From positions 1 through 9,598 of the forward strand of contig CAKUMG010000143.1 in NCBI GenBank assembly GCA_934667465.1: a DNA stretch of 9,598 bases. Direction: 5' to 3'. The translations under genes and the position numbers were made by a program. Below are positions 1 through 5,237 of the stretch, piece after piece; position 1 is the stretch's first letter, and every line of letters begins with the position of its first letter. Origin of the DNA: an uncultured Actinoplanes sp. Its GTDB lineage: Bacteria; Actinomycetota; Actinomycetes; Mycobacteriales; Micromonosporaceae. A model generated the notes under the pieces. It was not told the DNA's origin, ran no database searches, and was given only the letters and a program-made list of their open reading frames with translations.

Positions 1-2042
1 CTGTGCGCCCACGGGTCGACGGGCGGGCCGGGTTCGGGGTCGCGCCGCCAGGACCCGGAGTCGCTCCACCCGTCGCCACGCCCGGCTTCGCGCGCCTGGT
101 CGCCGCTGCGCCAGCCGCCGAGGCCCGGCTCGTCGCGGCGCCCGCCCGTGCTCGTGTCGGTGCGCCAGCTGCCGGTACCCGGTTCGTCGCTCCGGCTGCC
201 CGTGCCGGTCTCGGTACGCCAGTTCCCGGTGCCGGTCTCGGTGCGCCAGTTGCCGGACGGTTCGCCGCGGCGGCTTCTCGTCGCGGCATCGTCGCGCCGA
301 TCATCCGTACGGCGGGAGGGGGCCTGGGATTCGTCGACGCTGCGCCAACTCTCCGTGCCGGTGCCGCCACCCTGCCAGCTGTCGGCAGTGGTGCTCGTCC
401 GCCAGCTGCCGGAGGGCGGCGCGGAGTCGCGGCCCGAGGGGGCGGGCGGCTCGTCCGGATCGCGGCGCCGGCGGTCGGCCGGATCGGGGGTGTCGCGGCG
501 CCAGCTGCCGGTGTCGGTGAGCGATTCCTGGAATGCGGGGATGCTGCCGGTGTCGGCGTATCCGGCCCAGTTGCCGGAATCGGCGCGGGTGCTCCAGCCC
601 GTACCCCCGGTGGTCCTCGATCCTGACTCCGGCGCCCGGCGGCGGCCCCCGGTGCGTGACCCGGGCTCCAGGCCGGTCTGTCCCGCGGCCGACTCGCGGC
701 GCCACTGCGCGCGGTCGTCCTCGCGGACGTAATGGCGGCCGTCGTCGGACCATCCCGCGCCACGGGTCGCCGGCGGCTCGGGGCTCCGCGTGTCGCGCCA
801 GGACGGCGGAACATCGGTGGTCGGCTGCCAACTCGGCCTGGTGTCCCACGACGGGCGGGCGTCGGCGGGCGGCTGCTGCCAGCTCGGTGTCGGATCGACG
901 TGCCGCTGATCTGCGGGCTGCTGCCAGCTCGGGACCTGGCGGCTCGACGTGTCGGCGGGGCTCTGCCAGCTCGGGGTGGGGTCCGCCGCGCGGCGCCGGC
1001 CCGGCGAGGGGTCGGCGCTCTGCCAGCCGGACACGGGGTCGGCCGGGCGGCTGGACGTCGGGTTGGCGGCGCTGCGCCAGCTCGGGGTGGGGTCCGACGG
1101 CCCGAGCTGCCAGCTCGGGGTGCCGCCGGTGGGCGGGTCCGACTCCGGGCTCTGCCAGCTCGGGGTGGTCTCCCCCGGCCGCCGGCCCGGGGTGCTTCCG
1201 GCGTCGCCCAGCTGCCAGCTGGGCCGCTCGTCGGCCGCACGCTGCCAGCTCGGCCTGTCATCGGAGTCGCGCTGCCAGCTCGGGCGGTCGTCGGGGTCGC
1301 GTTGCCAGCTGGGCTTGTCGGTGGCGTCGCGCTGCCAGGTGGGTTTGTCCGCGGCGTCGCGCTGCCAGCTGGGTTTGTCCGCGGCGTCGCGCTGCCAGCT
1401 GGGGGCCGATGAGGACGGCGCGCTGGAGTCCGGCGTCGGCCAGGCCGTGCCGGAGATTGCGGGAAGCTGGTTGCCCTCGCGGGAGGTCAGGCCCGGTGGG
1501 GTCGGCGGGGGAAGCGCCTCGGCGTCGTCGCCCGTCTGCCAGGCCTCGGTGGTCGTGCGCCAGCCGTGGCTGCCCGTGGCGGAGCGCCACTCGGTGGTCT
1601 GGCGCCAGCGGCCGGTGTCGGAGGTGGCCCGCCACTCCGCTGTCGACGTGCGCCAGCCGACGCCGTCGGCCGGGATCGGCGGCCGTCCCGTCGCCGCGAC
1701 GTCGGACCAGCGGCTGACCGTGCCGGAGCCGGAGCGCTCGATGGACTGCTCGTCGTTGGCCCAGGCCTCGGCACGCATGGACCAGGCGATGGCCTCGGGG
1801 ATCGGCTGCATGCTGCCGGTGTCGGTGACCGAGCCGGTGCCCCACAGCTGCGTCCCCGCTCCGCTACTTGCGGATGAATCGGGACTTTCCGGACGCTCAG
1901 AGGGTGACCAGGGGTCCGCTGCGCTCCTCTCGCGCGGCAGGCGGGCGCCGTAGTCCCACTCCCGTTGGTCCACCTGGAAAGCGTGACGTGAGTTCCCCGG
2001 ATCTGCAACGCCCAGACGCGATCGCTTCGTCACGGGCCGCAC
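1..2042 (-). CDS. Partial low-complexity Trp-repeat protein, hypothetical (3' end beyond window)
   Basis: I do not recognise a family. The minus-strand frame whose codons begin (on the plus strand) at multiples of three is open from 2042 to the left edge, 680 codons without a stop. The GTG at 2042 is chosen because GGAGAG lies 9 nt upstream; a second in-frame GTG at 2033 is an alternative start. The N-terminus (VRPVTKRSRLGVADP..., then HAFQVDQREWDYGARLPREE) looks like ordinary protein. The rest is rich in Ser, Arg, Asp, Pro, Gly and Thr, with Trp recurring in motifs such as PSWQ, GSWR, GNWR and EWR. No signal peptide or membrane segment is visible, so this part is predicted disordered. The plus-strand frame that shares the same wobble position has equally high third-position GC, so codon bias alone cannot decide the strand. 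That frame is broken by stops (near 732 and 1953), whereas the minus frame is unbroken and has a ribosome binding site. A folded or membrane domain may follow beyond the left edge. Confidence 0.72.
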   Translation of the reverse strand, partial: MRPVTKRSRLGVADPGNSRHAFQVDQREWDYGARLPRERSAADPWSPSERPESPDSSASSGAGTQLWGTGSVTDTGSMQPIPEAIAWSMRAEAWANDEQSIERSGSGTVSRWSDVAATGRPPIPADGVGWRTSTAEWRATSDTGRWRQTTEWRSATGSHGWRTTTEAWQTGDDAEALPPPTPPGLTSREGNQLPAISGTAWPTPDSSAPSSSAPSWQRDAADKPSWQRDAADKPTWQRDATDKPSWQRDPDDRPSWQRDSDDRPSWQRAADERPSWQLGDAGSTPGRRPGETTPSWQSPESDPPTGGTPSWQLGPSDPTPSWRSAANPTSSRPADPVSGWQSADPSPGRRRAADPTPSWQSPADTSSRQVPSWQQPADQRHVDPTPSWQQPPADARPSWDTRPSWQPTTDVPPSWRDTRSPEPPATRGAGWSDDGRHYVREDDRAQWRRESAAGQTGLEPGSRTGGRRRAPESGSRTTGGTGWSTRADSGNWAGYADTGSIPAFQESLTDTGSWRRDTPDPADRRRRDPDEPPAPSGRDSAPPSGSWRTSTTADSWQGGGTGTESWRSVDESQAPSRRTDDRRDDAATRSRRGEPSGNWRTETGTGNWRTETGTGSRSDEPGTGSWRTDTSTGGRRDEPGLGGWRSGDQAREAGRGDGWSDSGSWRRDPEPGPPVDPWAH
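1212..1400 (-). repeat. Seven 30-bp tandem units encoding a Trp decapeptide
   Basis: Seven Trp codons (plus-strand cca at 1215, 1245, 1275, 1305, 1335, 1365 and 1395) are spaced exactly 30 bp apart. On the minus strand each unit reads like DAADKPSWQR, with variants such as DATDKPSWQR, DPDDRPSWQR and DSDDRPSWQR. The units are contiguous with no spacers. More irregular copies of the SWQ/SWR motif extend over most of positions 140-1680. The array is part of the low-complexity coding region and is likely to vary in copy number between strains. Confidence 0.9.
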
Positions 2043-2051
2043 CTTTTTGTT

Positions 2052-2057
2052 CTCTCC
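2052..2057 (-). promoter_or_regulatory. Ribosome binding site of the Trp-repeat gene
   Basis: The minus strand reads GGAGAG here, followed by 9 nt (AACAAAAAG) and then GTG at 2042. This spacing favours 2042 over the in-frame GTG at 2033 and supports the minus-strand gene as the real one. Confidence 0.6.
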
Positions 2058-2117
2058 ACAAGCTGGGGACGATGTAATGCCTGCTCAAGGCCGTTACTTC
2101 GGCCGCATCCCCAGGAG

Positions 2118-2170
2118 TTATACACAGGCTGTGCACAAGGCCGCACACAGGCTGGGGCCACTTGTCCACA
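2118..2170. promoter_or_regulatory. Cluster of DnaA-box-like sites between divergent genes
   Basis: TTGTCCACA at 2162-2170 is an exact match to the DnaA box form common in GC-rich actinobacteria. TTATACACA at 2118-2126 differs from the classic TTATCCACA at one base. TGTGCACAA at 2130-2138 is a box on the minus strand (TTGTGCACA, one mismatch). Weaker relatives are CCGCACACA (2141-2149), TTGTCCCGA (2173-2181) and CTGTCCACC (2185-2193). The three plus-oriented 9-mers at 2118, 2141 and 2162 are each followed by GGYTG and start 23 and 21 bp apart, about two helical turns. DnaA is the initiator and also a transcription factor, so control of the divergent genes by DnaA is a reasonable inference. 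No AT-rich unwinding element is visible nearby, which argues against a full replication origin. Confidence 0.6.
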
Positions 2171-2200
2171 GGTTGTCCCGAACCCTGTCCACCGCGCCGT

Positions 2201-2229
2201 TTGTGCTGATGGCGCGCGGTTCGTAGCGT
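2201..2229 (+). promoter_or_regulatory. Possible sigma-70-type promoter upstream of dnaB
   Basis: TTGTGC (2201-2206) and TAGCGT (2224-2229) are separated by 17 nt. They fit the loose actinobacterial housekeeping pattern TTGNNN / TANNNT. The site lies just downstream of the DnaA-like boxes and would leave a leader of about 430 nt before dnaB. Such weak matches are common by chance in long GC-rich regions, so this is only a candidate. Confidence 0.28.
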
Positions 2230-2560
2230 AGGCCGCGCTTCGATCGACGGCTGTGCGGCGAAGTGACCTGGTCATCGCGGCCCGGGTGGGACACGACGGC
2301 GAAGTTCGTGGCATGGATCACTCGTCCGGGGAGGCGATCACCCGTAAGTGTCGTACCCAGGTTGTTCGGCCGGCTCGGCGCCGTCCTGCCGGCCGGGGAT
2401 CGCAACCCGTTCCGGCGGCACTTCGGCGAAGGTCTTCGGGCGGGTCGCCGCTCCTCGGCGGGGTTCCCGGGCCACGCTGATGGTCGGGTCCGGTCGAGGT
2501 GCTCCGGCTCGCGCCGGGCATGATGGCTCGGCTCCGGTCGGGGTGCGGGTCCGGTCCGGC

Positions 2561-2631
2561 TGTTCGGTTCCGGTGGGGCAAGGCGGTTCGGATTCGGTCG
2601 GGCGGGGCGGTTCGGTTTCGACCGGGCCGGC
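2561..2631 (+). repeat. Three degenerate 24-nt direct repeats before dnaB
   Basis: Copies start at 2561, 2585 and 2609 and share the core GGTTCGG-N-TTCGG followed by a G-rich tail. A more diverged relative precedes them near 2525-2546. The region ends about 30 nt before the dnaB ribosome binding site. The repeats are in register with an upstream extension of the dnaB frame, where they would encode Arg-rich octapeptides (AVRFRWGK, AVRIRSGG). That extension does not look like a DnaB N-terminus. Confidence 0.5.
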
Positions 2632-2653
2632 GGTCCGAGAGGGCGCAGAAGGG

Positions 2654-2658
2654 GGAGG
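2654..2658 (+). promoter_or_regulatory. Ribosome binding site of dnaB
   Basis: GGAGG within a GGGGGAGG run lies 5 nt before GTG at 2664. It sets the dnaB start there and not at the upstream in-frame starts, such as the one at 2499. Confidence 0.75.
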
Positions 2659-2663
2659 TCGGA

Positions 2664-4085
2664 GTGTCGATCACCGATGACGCACGGCCGGAGGCCCGGC
2701 CGCAGTCGTCCGGGAAGCCGCAGCAGCAGGGCCGGCCGGCGGGCGAGGGCGGCGGGTTCGACAAGACCCCGCCGCAGGACATCGCTGCCGAGCAGAGCGT
2801 GCTGGGCGGCATGCTGCTCTCCAAGGACGCCATCGCCGACGTGGTGGAGATCCTGAAGACGCACGACTTCTACCGGCCGATCCACGCCACGATCTTCGAC
2901 ATCATCCTGGACCTCTACGGCCGCGGCGAACCGGCCGACGGCGTCACCGTGGCAGCGGCTCTGGCCGACTCCGGCGACCTGCAGCGCGTCGGCGGTGTTC
3001 CCTATCTGCACACGCTGATGGAAAGCGTCCCGACCGCGGCCAACGCGTCGTACTACGCCCGCATCGTCTCCGAACGCGCCATCCTCCGCCGCCTCGTCGA
3101 GGCCGGCACCAAGGTCGTCCAACTCGGCTACGGCGCCGGCGGTCACGGCGGCCGCGACGTCGACGACATCGTCGACCTGGCCCAGCAGGCGATCTACGAC
3201 GTCACGGAGAAGCGCGTCAGCGAGGACTACGCGGCGCTCGGCGACATGCTCCAACCGACCCTCGACGAGATCGAGGCGGTCGGCGCCTCCGGCGGTGCCA
3301 TGACCGGCGTGCCGACCGGCTTCGCCGACCTCGACCGGCTCCTCAACGGCCTCCACCCCGGCCAGCTGATCATCGTCGCCGGCCGCCCCGGCCTCGGGAA
3401 GTCCACCGCCAGCATGGACTTCGCCCGCAACGCCGCCATCCGCAGCAACTGTGCCAGCGCCATCTTCTCGCTCGAAATGAGCAAGATCGAGATGGTCATG
3501 CGGCTCCTCTCCGCCGAGGCCCGCGTCCCGCTGCACTCCCTGCGCTCCGGCCAGCTCACCGACGACGACTGGACCAAGCTCGCCCGCCGCATGGGCGAGA
3601 TCAGCGAGGCGCCGATCTTCGTCGACGACACGCCCAACATGAACCTGATGGAGATCCGGGCCAAGGCGCGCCGCCTCAAGCAGCGGCACAACCTCAAGCT
3701 CCTGGTGATCGACTACCTCCAGCTGATGAGCTCCCCGAAGAAGACCGAGAGCCGCCAGCAGGAGGTCTCGGAACTCTCCCGAGGCCTCAAGCTCCTCGCC
3801 AAGGAGATCGAGTGCCCGGTGATCGGCGTAAGCCAGCTGAACCGTGGCCCCGAGCAGCGCACCGACAAGCGGCCCCAGCTTTCCGACCTGCGTGAATCCG
3901 GCTCCATCGAGCAGGACGCCGACGTCGTCATCCTGCTCCACCGCGACGACTACTACGACAAGGAATCCCCGCGCGCGGGCGAGGCCGACTTCATCGTCGC
4001 CAAGCACCGAAACGGCGCCACCGACACGATCACCGTCGCCGCCCAGCTCCACCTCTCCCGCTTCGTCGACATGGCGGTGGTCTAG
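2664..4085 (+). CDS. dnaB: Replicative DNA helicase DnaB
   Basis: DnaB is the hexameric ATP-driven helicase that unwinds DNA ahead of the replication fork in the cytoplasm. The 473-aa product has the normal family length. Residues 1-30 are a polar Pro/Gln/Gly-rich extension, followed by the N-terminal helical domain (DIAAEQSVLGGMLLSKDAI onward, to about residue 145). The RecA-like motor domain follows, with Walker A GRPGLGKS at residues 240-247 (Lys246), SLEMSK just after it, Walker B LLVIDYLQLM (Asp350), SQLNRGPEQR, and LRESGSIEQDADVV. KHRNG at 447-451 provides the arginine finger (Arg449). There is no intein, although inteins do interrupt some actinobacterial dnaB genes. The GTG start is set by GGAGG 5 nt upstream. 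The gene is divergent from the Trp-repeat gene and converges on a small minus-strand gene that ends 20 bp after its TAG. DnaA-like boxes about 500 bp upstream suggest replication-linked control, by inference. Confidence 0.97.
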   Translation: MSITDDARPEARPQSSGKPQQQGRPAGEGGGFDKTPPQDIAAEQSVLGGMLLSKDAIADVVEILKTHDFYRPIHATIFDIILDLYGRGEPADGVTVAAALADSGDLQRVGGVPYLHTLMESVPTAANASYYARIVSERAILRRLVEAGTKVVQLGYGAGGHGGRDVDDIVDLAQQAIYDVTEKRVSEDYAALGDMLQPTLDEIEAVGASGGAMTGVPTGFADLDRLLNGLHPGQLIIVAGRPGLGKSTASMDFARNAAIRSNCASAIFSLEMSKIEMVMRLLSAEARVPLHSLRSGQLTDDDWTKLARRMGEISEAPIFVDDTPNMNLMEIRAKARRLKQRHNLKLLVIDYLQLMSSPKKTESRQQEVSELSRGLKLLAKEIECPVIGVSQLNRGPEQRTDKRPQLSDLRESGSIEQDADVVILLHRDDYYDKESPRAGEADFIVAKHRNGATDTITVAAQLHLSRFVDMAVV

Positions 4086-4105
4086 GGGGATGCGGCGGGG
4101 CTCGG

Positions 4106-4591
4106 CTACGACGTGAGGACGAAGCCGCCCCACCGCTCCTGGTCGGAGTCGTAGATCGTCGTGCCGACGGGAAACTCCCGCGTCCCGGCACCGGGCATCG
4201 CGGCCCTGATCAACACGTCGTCATTCCGTACGTGCACGGCGGTGAACCCCTCCGCGGCGACGACGGCGAAGAACTTGTCCGCGAGGAGAGCCTCGAACTC
4301 GCCCCGCTTCGTCCCGCTCAACCAGAGGCGCAACTCGACGTTGTAGAAATCCGTGGCCTCGAACTCGCCGTCGGGCCGGAACGGCAGCTCCGACCGGTGA
4401 GCCACCACCGGACCGCCGAAGTCGTCCCCGGGGGTCCGGTCCGAGTGTCCCATCAGCACGGCGGGGTCGAGGAACAGCCAGGTGGTGCCGTTGCGTTCCG
4501 CGACATGGCCGCTCAGGCGTTCGGCCAGCAGCCCGGCTACCTCGGCCGGCGACTTATCGGTCCGGAGGAAAATCTGATCGCTCACCGACAT
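4106..4591 (-). CDS. Hypothetical 161-aa protein, candidate immunity/accessory gene
   Basis: The product is a soluble, acidic alpha/beta-type protein with no signal peptide or membrane helix. It starts MSVSDQIFLRTDKSPAEVAGLLAERL and contains FYNVELRLWLSG, FFAVVAAEGFTAVHVRND and a C-terminal IYDSDQERWGGFVLTS. The opening pattern (short strand, TD-SP, then a helix) recalls small actinobacterial proteins annotated as SitI3-like immunity proteins. That resemblance is from memory and weak. The ATG at 4591 has GGGAG about 7 nt upstream on the minus strand. It is the second gene after the giant toxin on the same strand, 87 bp from its neighbour, and ends 20 bp from dnaB in convergent orientation. 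Its position suggests an immunity gene, but the sequence alone does not show this. Confidence 0.78.
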   Translation of the reverse strand: MSVSDQIFLRTDKSPAEVAGLLAERLSGHVAERNGTTWLFLDPAVLMGHSDRTPGDDFGGPVVAHRSELPFRPDGEFEATDFYNVELRLWLSGTKRGEFEALLADKFFAVVAAEGFTAVHVRNDDVLIRAAMPGAGTREFPVGTTIYDSDQERWGGFVLTS

Positions 4592-4678
4592 GGATCACTC
4601 CCGACAGGAGGTGTTCTGGGGGCGCTGGCACCACATGTTTCCTGGTGTGGCTGTCGCTTTCACTTCTCGGTCATCTGC

Positions 4679-5146
4679 TCAGAAGGGCCCGAGGAGGGGA
4701 GGGAGCGGCTCGCCCGGCGCGTCGGGATCGCGTGACCGCAGGATCTCGACCCGATCGCGGATCGCTCTCCGCAAGGGAGACAGATCAGTGCGTCCTGGCG
4801 TGTCGGAAGGTGTCGATACTTGAGGTGGATGGGGTCTTTGACCCGTTCTCCCGGCCTCTTCGATCATCTGCTCAAGTCGATCTATGGACGGAAGAGGCTC
4901 CGGAAGATAGCGGAGGGCCAGCCGTTCCGCGGTCTCGCGATCGACCCCTGTCGACTCTTTTGCGTACTCGTCATCGTTGAGCAGGGCGAGCACGGTTGCC
5001 GGCGCCCAGATCCACTCTTCTCTTGTCGCATGCCAGAGGATTGCTTGAAAACCCGTCTCTACCTCGCGGAAGGCGACGATGCTGGTTACCTCGTCTGATT
5101 CGGGGTCCGCCAGTACCGCTTGGTAGTCGAACGTCGAACGAGCCAT
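4679..5146 (-). CDS. Hypothetical 155-aa protein sharing the toxin's C-terminal tail, candidate immunity gene
   Basis: The gene lies 91 bp downstream of the toxin stop on the same strand. The ATG at 5146 is preceded by AGGAAGGG (5155-5162) at 8-nt spacing, a strong ribosome binding site. Residues 1-95 form a compact domain (FDYQAVLADPESDEVTSIVA, ILWHATREEWIWAPATVLAL, ERLALRYLPEPLPS) unlike anything I can name. A short polar linker follows. Residues 122-155 are a basic/acidic tail beginning LSPLRR that matches the toxin's own C-terminus: 19 of 29 aligned residues are identical, including RSRD and DAP. There is no signal peptide or membrane helix. First place after the toxin is the usual position of a cognate immunity gene. 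Alternatives are an adaptor, or a remnant 3' piece of an older toxin module, although the intact start and its own ribosome binding site argue against simple debris. Confidence 0.8.
   Translation of the reverse strand: MARSTFDYQAVLADPESDEVTSIVAFREVETGFQAILWHATREEWIWAPATVLALLNDDEYAKESTGVDRETAERLALRYLPEPLPSIDRLEQMIEEAGRTGQRPHPPQVSTPSDTPGRTDLSPLRRAIRDRVEILRSRDPDAPGEPLPPLLGPF
4697..4783 (-). other. Conserved C-terminal tail, copy in the 155-aa protein
   Basis: This segment encodes residues 122-150 of the small protein: LSPLRR, IR, VE, RSRD, DAP and PL in register with the toxin tail at 5241-5327. Nucleotide identity is about 62% by hand alignment (54 of 87 positions), against 66% amino-acid identity. 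Confidence 0.8.
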
Positions 5147-5237
5147 CTTCTGGACCCTTCCTCGTCATCCGGACTGCACCGGCCCGGTACGGAATCCCGG
5201 TCCCGGAAGTCGATCAATGTGGAGACGTCGATCCGCA

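Larger units (their letters stand above)
2230..2663 (+). other. Long dnaB leader region with no convincing gene
   Basis: This 434-bp stretch lies between the putative promoter and the dnaB start. Open frames cross it on both strands, but they translate to Arg/Pro/Gly-rich sequence and lack a convincing ribosome binding site. They look like by-products of high GC content. The last 140 bp are G-rich on the plus strand and contain degenerate repeats (separate entry). No tRNA, recognisable riboswitch or clear terminator hairpin was seen. Confidence 0.5.

Noticed and set aside
1212..1400. CRISPR-like regular 30-bp repeats
   Set aside because: The units are contiguous with no unique spacers, keep a coding frame and vary codon by codon, so they are a coding tandem repeat.
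533..1717. 394-codon plus-strand Arg/Ala-rich frame
   Set aside because: The Arg/Ala/Trp/Cys composition is implausible as a protein, and it is antisense to the preferred minus-strand coding region.
949..1953. 334-codon plus-strand frame with CQLG repeats
   Set aside because: It shares wobble positions with the minus-strand gene, which explains its good codon bias. It is interrupted upstream by stops and is shorter than the unbroken minus frame that has a ribosome binding site.
2043..2230. Chromosomal replication origin
   Set aside because: There are only three good DnaA-like boxes, no AT-rich unwinding element is seen, and dnaA and dnaN are absent from the window. A regulatory cluster is the safer reading.
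2664..4085. Intein in dnaB
   Set aside because: The product has the normal 473-residue length, and Walker A, Walker B and KHRNG motifs follow without insertion.
2118..4133. 671-codon minus-strand open frame opposite dnaB
   Set aside because: It is the reverse-strand shadow of dnaB. Its Val/Asp/Gly/Leu-rich translation is typical of antisense frames in high-GC DNA, and dnaB motifs on the plus strand are unequivocal.
4592..4678. Hairpin terminator between the two small genes
   Set aside because: Only a weak 5-bp stem around CACCA...TGGTG is visible with no T-run, so it is not supportable.
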